From contig NZ_CP038437.2 of assembly GCF_008329985.2 (NCBI RefSeq), positions 3,472,001 to 3,536,000 of the forward strand: DNA of 64,000 bases. The letters are read 5' to 3'. The stretch's first letter is position 1. Each line of letters starts with the position of its first letter. The position numbers and the translations under genes are program-made. The notes under the pieces were generated by a model. It searched no databases. It was not told the DNA's origin and was given only the letters and a program-made list of their open reading frames with translations. This DNA comes from Halomonas binhaiensis. Its GTDB lineage: Bacteria; Pseudomonadota; Gammaproteobacteria; Pseudomonadales; Halomonadaceae. Positions 7,603 to 16,953 of the stretch are shown piece by piece.

Positions 7603-9698
7603 CTCAGGCTACCAACCACGCTGCGTCCCTCACCGTAGTAGCACCAGTAGTCACAACCGCTGACATACTCCTCATCGGTCAGGTTGTTGACGTTGACCTG
7701 AGCGGTCCAGCTTGGCGTGATGTCATAACGCAGCTTGGCATCCACCAGGGTGTAGTTGTCCACCTTGGTGTCCGAGTTGACCGGGTTGTCCACACTCTCT
7801 CCGACGTAACGCACGCCACCACCGACATTGAGACCATGCAGCGCGCCTGGGAACGCGTAATCCAGCCACACAGAGGCCTGGTTGCGCGGAATCAGACCGG
7901 CACGCAGGTCCTTGTTTTCGCTTTCGCTACCGACATCGATCCTGACATCGTTATAGGTATAGGCGGCGGTGAGCTTGAGGTCGTCGGTCAAGTAACCCAC
8001 ACCTTCGATTTCAAAGCCCTGTGACTGACGCTCTCCGCCCTGGCGGTTGCTGGACTCGCCACTGGCATACAGCGTGTCGCTCTCGGTGAGGTCAAACACC
8101 GACGCCGTGACATAGCCGTCCAGCCAGTCCGGTGCATACTTCACCCCCAGTTCCCACTGTTTGCCTTCGCTGGGCTTATAGGCCTTGCCATCCGGGTCAC
8201 TGCCGACGATGGGGTTGAAGGACTCGCTATAGCTCAGGTAAGGCGAAATACCGTAATCGCCCAGGTACATCACACCACCGGAGAACGATAGATTATCGTC
8301 CGAGGCGTCTTGGTTGGCCCCATCCTTGACGCGGTTCTTGGTATCGACACTGTCATGGCGCAGACCGGCGAGGAAGATCCAGCGATCGTCCAGACGCAGT
8401 TGGTTCTGCAGATACACCCCGATCTGGCGCTTGCCTTCCTCGTGCTCGGCGGCTGAATCGCGATCCGCTGGCGTGAAGTTGCCGTACTGTGGGTCGAAGA
8501 TATCGATGGGATCGCCAAAGGCGAAATTGTCGAGGTTGTCGTAATTGATATCGAGGTGCTGGTAGTCCACCCCTACCAGCAGCGTGTTCTCGAGGCGATC
8601 GGTATACCAGCGCCCTATGGCGCGGTTGTCGACGGTAAGCGCATCGTAGTCGCCATCACGATAGGTCAAGCCACGCTGGGCCAGGCGACCATCAGGCTCA
8701 GTCAAATAGGAAACATAGACGTCACGTTCAAGCAGGTTCAGCTCGCTGTAGCGCAGGTTCTGGTGCAGTTCCCAGGTATCATCAAGCTGGTGGGTCAATT
8801 CATAGCCCAGCGACCATTGTTCGTGCTCCTGGCGCTCATAATCGGGTTCGCCCAGGTTGTCTTCCGGGTCGAGGCGCCCGAACGGTGTATCGTTGACTGT
8901 GCCATAGGGCAGCTTGAAGCCATTGGTCGGGGTGCCATGATCCTTCAGGTAACTGGCCAGGAAGGTGATCGAGGTATCTTCATTGATATCCCACGCCAGG
9001 CTCGGTGCCCAGTAGACTCGCTCATTATCGGCATCGTCGATCTCACCGTCTTCTGAACGGAACAGCCCTACCACGCGATAACGCACGCTGCCATCGTCGG
9101 CCAAGGGGCCGGAGCTGTCGATGCCCACCTGCTGATGATCATTGGTGCCGTACTGCAGCTCGATCATGTTCTGCTGTTCTTCGGTCGGGCGCTTGCTGAT
9201 GGCGTTGATGACACCACCGGGAGGCGCTTCACCATAGAGGATCGAAGCTGGCCCCTTGAGCAGCTCGACACTCTCCAGGCCGAAGGGCTCTGTGCTCCAC
9301 CAGAAATACCCCGCCTCCCGAAACTGGCGCAGGCCATCCTGGTAGGTGGAATCTTCTGCATTGAAACCGCGAATGAAGAACCAGTCGGCCTTGTTGTCCT
9401 GGCCATAGGGTGCAGACAGCACGCCACTGCGATAGCGAAAGACTTCGTCGTACTTGTTGACAGCATGGTCGTCGAGCTCTTCCCGAGACACCTGGGAAGT
9501 GGAACGCGGGGTCTCGAGAACCGGCATGGCAACCTTCAGTGCCGTTCCTGTCACGACGATGGTGTCACTTTCCATGTCCGTGACATTCGCATCCTGGGCC
9601 AGGGCCGGTGCTGTCAGGCTCAACAGGGAAATCCCCAAGGCACGGCGCACAGCCATGCTCAGTGGGTGCAGCTTGGGACCAGGAGCAAGAGAATTCAT
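7590..9698 (-). CDS. TonB-dependent siderophore receptor, hydroxamate (FhuA/FoxA) type
   Basis: Outer-membrane gated channel for a ferric siderophore, 702 residues. A signal peptide (RRALGISLLSLTAPALAQ) precedes a TonB-box-like DTIVVTG, the plug domain (ADWFFIRGFNAEDSTYQDGL, GPASILYGEAPPGGVINAIS) and a long barrel ending in phenylalanine. The C-terminal motif with a cysteine pair (GCDYWCYYGEGRSVVGSLRYNF is typical in kind) fits the ferrichrome/ferrioxamine receptors. There is no N-terminal signalling domain. The ATG at 9698 is preferred over a start at 9776 because the signal peptide follows it. It probably feeds the FhuCDB importer nearby; the ligand is an inference. Confidence 0.9.
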   Translation of the reverse strand: MNSLAPGPKLHPLSMAVRRALGISLLSLTAPALAQDANVTDMESDTIVVTGTALKVAMPVLETPRSTSQVSREELDDHAVNKYDEVFRYRSGVLSAPYGQDNKADWFFIRGFNAEDSTYQDGLRQFREAGYFWWSTEPFGLESVELLKGPASILYGEAPPGGVINAISKRPTEEQQNMIELQYGTNDHQQVGIDSSGPLADDGSVRYRVVGLFRSEDGEIDDADNERVYWAPSLAWDINEDTSITFLASYLKDHGTPTNGFKLPYGTVNDTPFGRLDPEDNLGEPDYERQEHEQWSLGYELTHQLDDTWELHQNLRYSELNLLERDVYVSYLTEPDGRLAQRGLTYRDGDYDALTVDNRAIGRWYTDRLENTLLVGVDYQHLDINYDNLDNFAFGDPIDIFDPQYGNFTPADRDSAAEHEEGKRQIGVYLQNQLRLDDRWIFLAGLRHDSVDTKNRVKDGANQDASDDNLSFSGGVMYLGDYGISPYLSYSESFNPIVGSDPDGKAYKPSEGKQWELGVKYAPDWLDGYVTASVFDLTESDTLYASGESSNRQGGERQSQGFEIEGVGYLTDDLKLTAAYTYNDVRIDVGSESENKDLRAGLIPRNQASVWLDYAFPGALHGLNVGGGVRYVGESVDNPVNSDTKVDNYTLVDAKLRYDITPSWTAQVNVNNLTDEEYVSGCDYWCYYGEGRSVVGSLRYNF

Positions 9699-9761
9699 TG
9701 GAGGAGCGCCTCGATAGCCGGAAATGCGACAGCGAAAACTTGACGTTTTGTTACATTTTTC

Positions 9762-9780
9762 CGGCATGCTAATCATTTTT
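9762..9780. promoter_or_regulatory. Candidate Fur box upstream of the TonB receptor
   Basis: Twelve of 19 consensus positions match, including an intact TAATCATT core at 9770-9777. It lies 64 bp before the receptor start and downstream of the yojI-like gene. Confidence 0.5.
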
Positions 9781-9819
9781 ATTTAAAGGCGCAAATCCAT
9801 CCCTTTTACATTTTTGAAT

Positions 9820-11505
9820 TCAGCTCTCCGGTGATACCTGGCCATCCAGGCGTGCCACGGCATCTCGTGAGGCCAATTCACGATGGTGGCCAGTCAATTC
9901 TGTGAGATGTCCGGCCCGCATCTCGAACAGGCGGTCGGCATGCTGAAAATAGTGGTCATCGTGGCTGATGGCGAACACCGTCTTGCCCATGTCTTTCAAA
10001 CGCGGCAGCAGGTCGCGATAGAAGAAACGCCGGAACTGTGGGTCCTGGTCCGCAGCCCACTCATCGAGGAGCAGGATGTCACGCTCCTCGGCCACCGCCA
10101 TCAACAGCGCCAGGCGCTTGCGTTGCCCCTGGGAAAGCTCCGGGTTGGTCACTTGCTGGCCATCGAAGTGAAGCTTTTCACGCAGCCCCAGCGCCTCCAG
10201 CCAATCTTCTACCAGGGCCGGATCGGCCTTTTCTCCATCAGGTCCTATCAAGCGATCGAACTGATGAAAATCAGTGAACACCGCCGAGAAACGCTGACGA
10301 TAGCGTTCCCCGGATTCCTCCTCTGTGCCCACCTCTCGGTCATCTACTCGAATCGTGCCAGCCTGGGGGCGATAGAGACCCGTCAGCAACTTGGCCAACG
10401 TCGATTTTCCGCTGCCATTACCACCGATCAGGAACACCAGCTCTCCACGATGCAGCGTGAGGTCGACAGGGCCTACCGCGAATCCTTCTGACGCTTCTTT
10501 ACCTTGGTAGCAGAAACTTACTCCATCGAGCGTCAGGCGCTGCCACTTATCTCCAGCGCTCTCCTGCACCGCAAAACTCTCGTTTGGATCGGCCAGAGAC
10601 AGCTGGCGCAGCTTGTGAAATGCGACCTGGGCGCTGAGCAGCGTCGGCAGCGCTCCTACCGCTGAAATCAGGGGGGTACGCAGAAACAACAACGTCAGCG
10701 CAAACGTCGCTGCCACTTCGGTGGTTGCCCAGCCAAGCCCATTGGCAAGAAAGAACACCACGCCAATGGCGCCCAGCATCATGATGTTCGACCAGTTGAC
10801 GGCACTCAGGTGATAGGTGTCGGCACGAATCACATGATGGCGAAAATTCAGCGCGTCACGGTCGTATTGCTCTTCGAACATCCACCGTGCACGCCCACGG
10901 TTGAGAGCCAGCTCCTTGCGCCCCTCAATGACGGCGGCGTAATCACGATAGAGACGATCTTCAGTCGCCCTGGCCTTGGCCAAGTGCCGATAGACCTTGG
11001 CGACCAACCAGGAGCCGCCACCAATGGTGACAGCCACCCACAACGAAGTGACCGCAAGCATCCCCGATGAAAGCCAGCCAAGATACATGGCACAACCAAG
11101 CGTCAGCACCACCCCCTGCACCAGTTCCGGCAAGCGCACGAAAGCCAGGGTGATCGCGCGTAGATCGCTGGATAGACTGGCGAGAAGATCCGCACTACCA
11201 AGTCGTTCGAGCTGCTCCATATCGGTATCCAGAATCTGTTTGACCAGACGCCCGCGCAGGTCGTAGACAAAGTAATGGCCCAGCGTAGTCAAGGCCAGCT
11301 GGGACGCCAGAGTAATCGCCAGCAACACCACGATGATCCCGAGAAATGCTGGCAACACTCCCATGGGTGCACCGACATGTTCAATCAATCGATCATTGAT
11401 GAAAGCGATAGTCCCGATCCCTAGCGCAGCACTGGCCAGGCTCAGCAGCATCACCGTGATGAACGGCCATCGATAATGGCGATAGACAACGCGCAGCAGC
11501 TCCAA
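9820..11505 (-). CDS. yojI: YojI-type ABC exporter, cyclic-peptide exporter family
   Basis: A half-size ABC exporter of 561 residues that should act as a homodimer in the inner membrane. It has six membrane segments in the first 290 residues, Walker [10 protein letters not shown] at 361-369, signature LSQGQ at 457-461 and Walker B DILLLDEW at 476-482. Long stretches such as IIRADT-like [22 protein letters not shown] and DEWAADQDP resemble E. coli YojI, a microcin J25 exporter; PvdE-type siderophore-precursor exporters belong to the same family. The start is TTG at 11505, supported by GGGGAAG upstream and by agreement with the YojI N-terminus. A Fur-like site 27 bp upstream and the receptor gene downstream suggest a role in siderophore traffic. 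Confidence 0.88.
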   Translation of the reverse strand: MELLRVVYRHYRWPFITVMLLSLASAALGIGTIAFINDRLIEHVGAPMGVLPAFLGIIVVLLAITLASQLALTTLGHYFVYDLRGRLVKQILDTDMEQLERLGSADLLASLSSDLRAITLAFVRLPELVQGVVLTLGCAMYLGWLSSGMLAVTSLWVAVTIGGGSWLVAKVYRHLAKARATEDRLYRDYAAVIEGRKELALNRGRARWMFEEQYDRDALNFRHHVIRADTYHLSAVNWSNIMMLGAIGVVFFLANGLGWATTEVAATFALTLLFLRTPLISAVGALPTLLSAQVAFHKLRQLSLADPNESFAVQESAGDKWQRLTLDGVSFCYQGKEASEGFAVGPVDLTLHRGELVFLIGGNGSGKSTLAKLLTGLYRPQAGTIRVDDREVGTEEESGERYRQRFSAVFTDFHQFDRLIGPDGEKADPALVEDWLEALGLREKLHFDGQQVTNPELSQGQRKRLALLMAVAEERDILLLDEWAADQDPQFRRFFYRDLLPRLKDMGKTVFAISHDDHYFQHADRLFEMRAGHLTELTGHHRELASRDAVARLDGQVSPES

Positions 11506-11531
11506 GAGACTTCCCCATCAGGCGATATTAT

Positions 11532-11550
11532 GCGAATGGTGAGCATTCTC
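11532..11550. promoter_or_regulatory. Candidate Fur box upstream of yojI
   Basis: GCGAATGGTGAGCATTCTC matches 13 of 19 Fur consensus positions and is itself nearly palindromic. It lies 27 bp upstream of the TTG start on the minus strand. Confidence 0.55.
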
Positions 11551-11835
11551 TCTTACCCGCCTGATCATGAAAAGGTTTCTCATTCATTACGCATCAATCC
11601 CTATATGAACAAGGGATTACACAAAACCCATGGATTCATGAACATGAAGATGTATGAATAGCACGCGTAGGTATTTATGCAGTGTTTCTATACGCCATGA
11701 TATTGATCATAGACATGCATTCATCCCTGGCATCTCACTCATGATCGGCACCATGCTTTCCTTCGTGCACAATGCGCGCCACCAGCGATGTGCTACACCA
11801 ACAATACATACGAATGACGCAAGAGGAACCAAGGA
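11551..11835. other. Intergenic region without a supported gene
   Basis: With the Fur-like site this gap between divergent genes is 330 bp. It is AT-richer than the genes around it, as expected of promoters. A 61-codon frame at 11654-11839 has no recognisable product and overlaps the next start, so I do not call it. Confidence 0.6.
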
Positions 11836-12384
11836 ATGATGATCCACAAGGCCCCACTGACCCGCCTTATCTCAGCCATGATCATGGCAGGAGGCCTTAG
11901 TATTGCGTTTCAGACCCAGGCTGATGACAGCAACCAGGGGCTGTACTCTGCCAATGAACTGATCGATGCAAAGGTCTATACCAGTGACTCACAGGAAGAG
12001 CCGGTGGCTGAGGTCGAGGACATTCTGCTCGATAATGCCATGACGCTGCAGGCCATCGTTATCGCTCCAGATGAGTTGCTGCACCTGGACGAAAAGCAGT
12101 ACGTCATCAACAAGGATAACTTCAGCGTCGACACTCTCGAAGGTGACAGCCTTTCAGACATCGAATATGTCGTATATCTCGGCATGGACAAGGCGGATAT
12201 CAGCCATCAGCCTGAATATACTGAGACTTGGTGGAACCAATCACGGGAACGTGCCCAGGAAGCCTGGGACAAGACCGCCGAGGGGGCCAAGAGCGCTTGG
12301 GAAACGACTCGGGAAGCCACCTCTAGTGTGCTGAAATCCGCAGGCGAAGCCCTGCAAAATGCCGCCGACAAGGCAGCCAACTGA
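11836..12384 (+). CDS. Secreted PRC-barrel domain protein (short paralogue)
   Basis: A 182-residue secreted protein of unproven function. A signal peptide (LISAMIMAGGLSIAFQTQADD) leads directly into a PRC-barrel domain (GLYSANELIDAKVYTSD, AEVEDILLDNAMTLQAIVI, KQYVINKDNFSVD) and then a helical, Ala/Lys/Glu-rich tail (SREAQEAW-type 11-mers: EKTAEGAKSAWETT-like repeats) reminiscent of LEA proteins. PRC barrels often bind protein or lipid partners at the membrane. The ATG-ATG start at 11836 has AGGAACCAAGGA upstream. The gene at 12669 is a paralogue with the same leader, domain and tail but a long insertion. Confidence 0.8.
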   Translation: MMIHKAPLTRLISAMIMAGGLSIAFQTQADDSNQGLYSANELIDAKVYTSDSQEEPVAEVEDILLDNAMTLQAIVIAPDELLHLDEKQYVINKDNFSVDTLEGDSLSDIEYVVYLGMDKADISHQPEYTETWWNQSRERAQEAWDKTAEGAKSAWETTREATSSVLKSAGEALQNAADKAAN

Positions 12385-12668
12385 ACCTCGATGACTTGTT
12401 CAAACTGCCCAGCTGACAAACTGGGCAGTATCCCTCGCCAAACCATGCCTCTCGCGGGTAATGCCAAGAACATGTCGGCCTATCACGGTATGTTCACAAG
12501 CTCCTTCAAGCACTCATGCATTAAACGGAAAGACGAGAAATTCCATACATTTATATAACAAATAGACACTAGACTATAACGAGCAACTATTATGGGCACA
12601 TGCTCTCTCCTCCCGCACAATTCAATACGTCCCGCACGACTTACATGGATTGCATGAGGTACCAAGGA

Positions 12669-13778
12669 ATGATGATCTCCAAGAAACCACTGGTTCACGC
12701 TATTTCTGCATTGGCCATGGCCGGTGGCCTGAGTCTCGGTGTTCAGGCACAGGCTGATGACAACACTGCCCAGAGCCTGGCCGATAAAGCCCGAGCACAG
12801 GCGGATGAGGCGACTCAAGTCCTGGCCGATAAAACTCAGGTGCTGAAAGACGAAGCGCAAACACAGCTCGATGAAGCCACCCAGGCACTGACTGGGGAAG
12901 CTCCATCGCAGGCCGAAGAAGCTGACACTACGGCAACCGAGGACACTGAAGCGACAGTGGCCGATGAAGCTGACACGGCGGCAGCCGAAGACACTGACGC
13001 CGCCATGGCCGAAGAGACTGACACTACAGCAGCCGAAGACTCCGACGCCGCCATGGCCGATGAAGCTGACACGGCGGCAGCCGAGAGCACTGACGCCGTC
13101 ATGGCCGATGAAGCTGACACTGCAGCAACCGCGGACACTGACGCCGCGACGGCCGAAGATGCTGATACTGCAGCAACCGAAGACACTGACGCCGCCACGG
13201 CCGATGAAGCTGACGCTGCAGCAACTGAGGACACTGACACCGCCACAGCCGAAGATGCTGACACTGCAGCAGCCGAGGACACTGCGGCAACCGAGGATAC
13301 TGAAACAGCAGTAGCCGATGAGAGTAACCAAGGGCTGTATTCCATCAATGAACTGATGGACGCCAAGGTCTATTCCACCGACTCTGCTGACAAGGACGTG
13401 GGCAAGGTCCAGGATGTTCTGCTAGACAACGATCTGACGCTGCAGGCAATCGTGATCGGGCCAAGTGGCTTGCTGAGCCTGGGCGAACCTCACTATGTGA
13501 TCAACCGAGGTGACTTTAGTGTCGACACAAAGGATGGGGACAATCTTGATGACCTCGAGTATCAGGTCCACCTGAATCTGACCGAGGAAGAGATCAAGAC
13601 TCAATCTGAATACACCAGCACCTGGTGGAACCAGTCACGGGAACATGCCCAGGGCGCCTGGGAAAAGACAGAGAAAAGCGCCAAGAGTGCTTGGGAATCC
13701 ACCAAGGATGCCACCTCGGATGCACTGAAATCAGCCAGTGAAGCCCTGCAGAAAGCTGCCGACAAGGCAGCCAACTGA
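12669..13778 (+). CDS. Secreted PRC-barrel protein with acidic 16-residue repeats (long paralogue)
   Basis: This 369-residue paralogue of the gene at 11836 keeps the signal peptide, the PRC barrel (GLYSINELMDAKVYSTD onward) and the Lys/Ala-rich helical tail. Between signal peptide and barrel it carries an extra segment of about 210 residues: a heptad-like helical stretch (residues about 35-80) and then a run of eight acidic repeats of 16 residues, of the pattern DEADTAAAEDTDAAMA, rich in Ala, Asp, Glu and Thr. The acidic linker suits a periplasmic protein in high salt. ATG-ATG at 12669 is chosen by analogy with the paralogue, whose ribosome site is nearly identical. Opposite-strand frames here arise from the repeat composition. 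Confidence 0.82.
   Translation: MMISKKPLVHAISALAMAGGLSLGVQAQADDNTAQSLADKARAQADEATQVLADKTQVLKDEAQTQLDEATQALTGEAPSQAEEADTTATEDTEATVADEADTAAAEDTDAAMAEETDTTAAEDSDAAMADEADTAAAESTDAVMADEADTAATADTDAATAEDADTAATEDTDAATADEADAAATEDTDTATAEDADTAAAEDTAATEDTETAVADESNQGLYSINELMDAKVYSTDSADKDVGKVQDVLLDNDLTLQAIVIGPSGLLSLGEPHYVINRGDFSVDTKDGDNLDDLEYQVHLNLTEEEIKTQSEYTSTWWNQSREHAQGAWEKTEKSAKSAWESTKDATSDALKSASEALQKAADKAAN
12915..13316 (+). repeat. In-frame 48-bp repeats, about 8 copies
   Basis: Seven units of 48 bp start at 12915, each encoding 16 residues, followed by a last longer unit to 13316 that appears to hold a partial extra copy. Units keep the (D/E)(E/D)(A/T)DT start and the TDA(A/T)(M/T)A end. Copy number could vary between strains. 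Confidence 0.88.
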
Positions 13779-13797
13779 GTCTCGACTTGCCAACATT

Positions 13798-13825
13798 CAT
13801 CGCCCGGTCAATTGGCCGGGCGATG
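13798..13825. terminator. Hairpin between convergent genes
   Basis: CATCGCCCGG and CCGGGCGATG pair across an AATT-containing centre. There is no clear T tract, so terminator function for the PRC gene and the ABC ATPase gene is likely but not certain. Confidence 0.55.
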
Positions 13826-13857
13826 TCGTGTGAGTCCGGGACCAGGCATGTAGCTCT

Positions 13858-14667
13858 TCAAGCCGTACCGACGATACGCCCCAGCCCCGCCAACAACGGC
13901 GTACCACATACTGGGTCGTGTACCAGAGTGCACTCCACATCATAGAGCTCACGCACCAGCTCGGGGGATACCACTTGCTTGGGACAGCCTTCGGCAATGA
14001 CCTTTCCAGCGCGCATGGCCACCAGGTGATCAGCATAACGACAGGCACTGGAAAGGTCGTGTACCACCATGACGATGGTCCGCCCTTGTGCCACCAGTTC
14101 CCGCAGCAATTCAAAGACCTCCAGTTGATGACCAAGATCCAGTGCTGATGTCGGCTCATCAAGCAGGATAATCGGTGTCTGCTGGGCAATGGTCATGGCA
14201 ATCCAGGCGCGCTGACGCTGCCCTCCGGACAAGGTATCCAGTGCACGCTCGGCCAGTTCATCGAGTCCGGCTGCTGCGATGGCACCACTCACTACGCGCT
14301 GATCCTCTTCGCTCCATTGGCGATACCAGGCTTGATGAGGCTGGCGACCAAAGCGAATCAGGTCTGCAACACTCAGTCCCTCTGGCGCCAGCGCCTCCTG
14401 TGGCAACAATGCCACTCGCCGGGCCAACTCCCGGGCCGGCAGGCGCTGAATCTCACGACCTTCGATAAGCACCTGCCCTGCTGTCGGAGCATGCAGGCGT
14501 GCCAGGCCCGCAAGCAGCGTCGACTTGCCACAGCCATTGGGTCCAACAATGGCGGTCAACTGCCCTCTGGGCAGCCTTAGGTCGAGAGCATCGATGACCG
14601 TTCGCGCTCCATGACTCAAGGCAAGATCGCGAGTTTCATAGGGCATCGTCGAGTCACCAGCCATCAT
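13858..14667 (-). CDS. Iron-siderophore ABC transporter ATPase (FepC/FecE type)
   Basis: ATP-binding subunit of the second siderophore importer. The 269 residues include Walker A VGPNGCGKST, signature LSGGQRQRAW, Walker B IILLDEPTSALD and the H-loop VVHDLSSACRYADH, all typical of FepC/FecE proteins that partner FecCD permeases. The ATG at 14667 has ACAGGAAACAG upstream; a second ATG follows directly. It is last in an operon reading binding protein, permease, permease, ATPase on the minus strand. The nearby catecholate-type receptor suggests a ferric catecholate substrate, which is an inference. Confidence 0.92.
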   Translation of the reverse strand: MMAGDSTMPYETRDLALSHGARTVIDALDLRLPRGQLTAIVGPNGCGKSTLLAGLARLHAPTAGQVLIEGREIQRLPARELARRVALLPQEALAPEGLSVADLIRFGRQPHQAWYRQWSEEDQRVVSGAIAAAGLDELAERALDTLSGGQRQRAWIAMTIAQQTPIILLDEPTSALDLGHQLEVFELLRELVAQGRTIVMVVHDLSSACRYADHLVAMRAGKVIAEGCPKQVVSPELVRELYDVECTLVHDPVCGTPLLAGLGRIVGTA

Positions 14668-14691
14668 TCTGTTTCCTGTATTGAAGTGTCA

Positions 14692-15900
14692 TCATCGGCA
14701 ACCTGCAGCGCAGCGCGACGATGGACGCACCAGTATCCATATCAGCCACGGCCCACCAATCACTGCCGTGACGATCCCCACTGGTAACTCCAGCGGAGCC
14801 AGCATGACTCGCCCCAGCAGGTCGGCCAGCACCATGACCAGAGCACCAGCCAGACAGGTCGCCACGATAGGGACTCGACGAGGCGAACTCAGGTGGCGGG
14901 CAATTTCCGGACCAATCAGCCCGACCATTCCCACCGGTCCTGCCACGGCGACAGCGAGTGCTGTCAGCATGACAGACGTGCCAAGCACCTGGGTGCGCCG
15001 CTGTCTGAGCGCCACGCCCAGGCCAGAGGCTACTGCATCGGAAAAGCGCATCAGGCTGAGAGAACGTGCCAGCCACAGAGACAGTGGAATACCCACGATC
15101 AGCCCCAACACCAGTATCCAGGTCGCGCCGGCCGGTCGGCTGTTGAGACTCCCTACCGTCCATGGGTAGGCCGCATTGGCCAGATCAACATCCGTACGCG
15201 ACAGCATCAATTGGGTAATGGCAGCAAATACTGCCCCGACACCGATACCTGCAACGATGAAACGGTAGCCTCTCGCGCCGCCTCCCAGTGACAGGCCAAA
15301 GGTCAATGCGGCTGCTGTCGCCGCACCGGCAAGCGCCATGGCTGAAGGCGCAAGACTCAAGCCTGTTGCCACCACGGATGCCACTGCAAACGCTGTCGCA
15401 CCGTTGTCGATACCGATGATGCCTGGCGTCGCCAGGCGATTACGTGCCAGGGTCTGCATCAGGCACCCCGCCAGGGCGAAAGCAGCGCCGGTGGCAATGG
15501 CAGCTGCCAGGCGAGGCAAGCGCAACTGGCCGACCACGAACTCCGCCATGGCATTACCTTCCCCACTCATCACCTGCCATAGCTCTCCAGGGGTAACCTG
15601 CAAGCTGCCGACGCATAGATAAGCCACACAGGTCAGCAGCAGCGCGATACCCAGGCCACAGGCAGCGGCCATGCTGCGACGTTCGATCAGGACACTCATC
15701 TCGCCAATGCGAATCAGCCAGGCACCTGAAGGCACTTTCACGGCTGAAGAGGAAGCGACAGTTATCCTCTCCACTCCCTTTGCTAGCGTTTTTATTTTCT
15801 CTTCTTCCATATCGGAAGCCATGACAGGCTCTGCGACTTGAGCACTTGAAAATTGAGCACTTGAAGATTGAGCACCTGAGGATTGAGTACGTAAGGACAT
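14692..15900 (-). CDS. Iron-siderophore permease, FepG-like, with unusual N-terminal extension
   Basis: Second FecCD-family permease of the importer. The conserved core shows LRLPRLAAAIATGAAFALAGCLMQ, RNRLATPGIIGIDNGA and GMVGLIGPEIARHL, with eight to ten membrane segments. FepG-type proteins are near 330 residues; this frame gives 402 from ATG 15900. The extra N-terminus is low complexity (Ser, Ala, Gln) and partly encoded by a 15-bp tandem repeat. ATG at 15822 or ATG at 15699 (MSVLIERR) may be the true start, the latter giving family-normal length. It follows the FepD-like gene by 22 bp if 15900 is used. The function call is firm, the start is not. Confidence 0.88.
   Translation of the reverse strand: MSLRTQSSGAQSSSAQFSSAQVAEPVMASDMEEEKIKTLAKGVERITVASSSAVKVPSGAWLIRIGEMSVLIERRSMAAACGLGIALLLTCVAYLCVGSLQVTPGELWQVMSGEGNAMAEFVVGQLRLPRLAAAIATGAAFALAGCLMQTLARNRLATPGIIGIDNGATAFAVASVVATGLSLAPSAMALAGAATAAALTFGLSLGGGARGYRFIVAGIGVGAVFAAITQLMLSRTDVDLANAAYPWTVGSLNSRPAGATWILVLGLIVGIPLSLWLARSLSLMRFSDAVASGLGVALRQRRTQVLGTSVMLTALAVAVAGPVGMVGLIGPEIARHLSSPRRVPIVATCLAGALVMVLADLLGRVMLAPLELPVGIVTAVIGGPWLIWILVRPSSRCAAGCR
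15838..15897. repeat. Tandem repeat, 15-bp unit, 4 copies
   Basis: Units at 15838, 15853, 15868 and 15883 follow the pattern TTGAGCACTTGAAGA. They lie either in the N-terminal codons or in the leader of the FepG-like gene, depending on the start used. The period is a multiple of three. Confidence 0.88.
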
Positions 15901-15922
15901 GCTGGTGTTCACAGAGAAATGT

Positions 15923-16924
15923 TCATAGGGTCGGTAGTCGCCGCGCCCGCACGACCGCAATCAATACCGGTGCTCCGCATATGGCGGTAAGTACGCCAAT
16001 AGGCAGCTCGGAAGGCGCCACCAGCACTCGCGACAGTACATCTGCGCTGAGTACCAGCAACGGTCCCAGCGGCAAGCACAGCCATAACGTACGACGCAGT
16101 TCCGGTCCGCCCAGAGCCCGAGCAACGAACGGTACCACCAACCCCACGAAGACAATGGGACCGGCTACCGCCGTGGCACCACCAACCAACAAGGCCACAA
16201 TCAATATCGCCAGCAGGCGCAATCTTCCTGGATGATGGCCGAGCCCCGCACTGGCCCGCTCTCCCAGAGTCAGGCTGGCCATGGGCCGGACCAGCATGAG
16301 CAGGACCAGGGCCGCGATGCACAGGCTAGGCAATACCGCCGCCAGGTCGTCCAGGCGGCGACCGGACAGGCTGCCAACCACCCAGAAGCGAATCTCGTCG
16401 GCAGTACGACGGTCCATCATCAACAGCAACGATGTCACCGCTGACAACAAGGCATAAAACGCGGCACCTGCCAGTACCAGGCGCACCGGGTCACTCCCCA
16501 GCCCACGTACGCGCGCGACACCCAGCACACATAGGCAACCCAGCAAGGCTCCGAGTTGGGCGACACCGATGCGCAGCTCCAGCATGCTCACCCCCAGCGA
16601 TAATGCGATCGCCACCGCCAAGGCACTACCTGCACTCACCCCAAGCAGACCGGGTTCAGCGAGAGGGTTACGTGAAACCACTTGCAGCAATGCTCCCGAC
16701 ACCCCCAGCGCCGCGCCAACGACGATGCCGACCAGAGTCCGCGGCAGACGCAGCTCCCAGACCATGAAACGGCCATCAACATCCTGGCCGCCAGCCAGGA
16801 CCGACAAGGAACGCAGAATGCCGACATCGCCTGCACCAATGACCAGGCTCAGCAGGATCGCGACCAGCAGCAATACGACCGCCGCCCACATTGGGCGGCG
16901 GATATCACAGACCGACGTACTCAT
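15923..16924 (-). CDS. Iron-siderophore permease, FepD-like
   Basis: First FecCD-family permease of the second siderophore importer, 333 residues, which is the family norm. It shows ELRLPRTLVGIVVGAALGVSGALLQ, RNPLAEPGLLGVSAGSALAV and FVGLVVPFVARALGG, with about nine membrane segments. The ATG at 16924 sits within a 14-bp tandem repeat that duplicates the ATGAG sequence upstream; a GTG at 16948 would be the other option. It is translated just after the binding-protein gene (27 bp gap) and before the FepG-like gene. Confidence 0.92.
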   Translation of the reverse strand: MSTSVCDIRRPMWAAVVLLLVAILLSLVIGAGDVGILRSLSVLAGGQDVDGRFMVWELRLPRTLVGIVVGAALGVSGALLQVVSRNPLAEPGLLGVSAGSALAVAIALSLGVSMLELRIGVAQLGALLGCLCVLGVARVRGLGSDPVRLVLAGAAFYALLSAVTSLLLMMDRRTADEIRFWVVGSLSGRRLDDLAAVLPSLCIAALVLLMLVRPMASLTLGERASAGLGHHPGRLRLLAILIVALLVGGATAVAGPIVFVGLVVPFVARALGGPELRRTLWLCLPLGPLLVLSADVLSRVLVAPSELPIGVLTAICGAPVLIAVVRARRLPTL

Positions 16925-16953
16925 AATATCGTGCTCATAACATCGCACTCATC
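16920..16953. repeat. Tandem repeat, 14-bp unit, 2 to 3 copies, over the FepD-like start codon
   Basis: CTCATAATATCGTG at 16920, CTCATAACATCGCA at 16934 and a partial third copy at 16948. On the minus strand each full copy contains ATGAG; only the leftmost is the start of the FepD-like gene. Confidence 0.8.

Noticed and set aside
11654..11839. 61-codon plus-strand frame before the PRC-barrel gene
   Set aside because: No similarity, no ribosome site and overlap with the well-supported start at 11836.
12483..13366. Long minus-strand frames of Cys/Gly/Ser or Ala/Ser/Val composition opposite the repeat-rich PRC gene
   Set aside because: They mirror the 48-bp repeats of the plus-strand gene, which has a signal peptide, a known domain and a paralogue. 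They have no ribosome site or family similarity.
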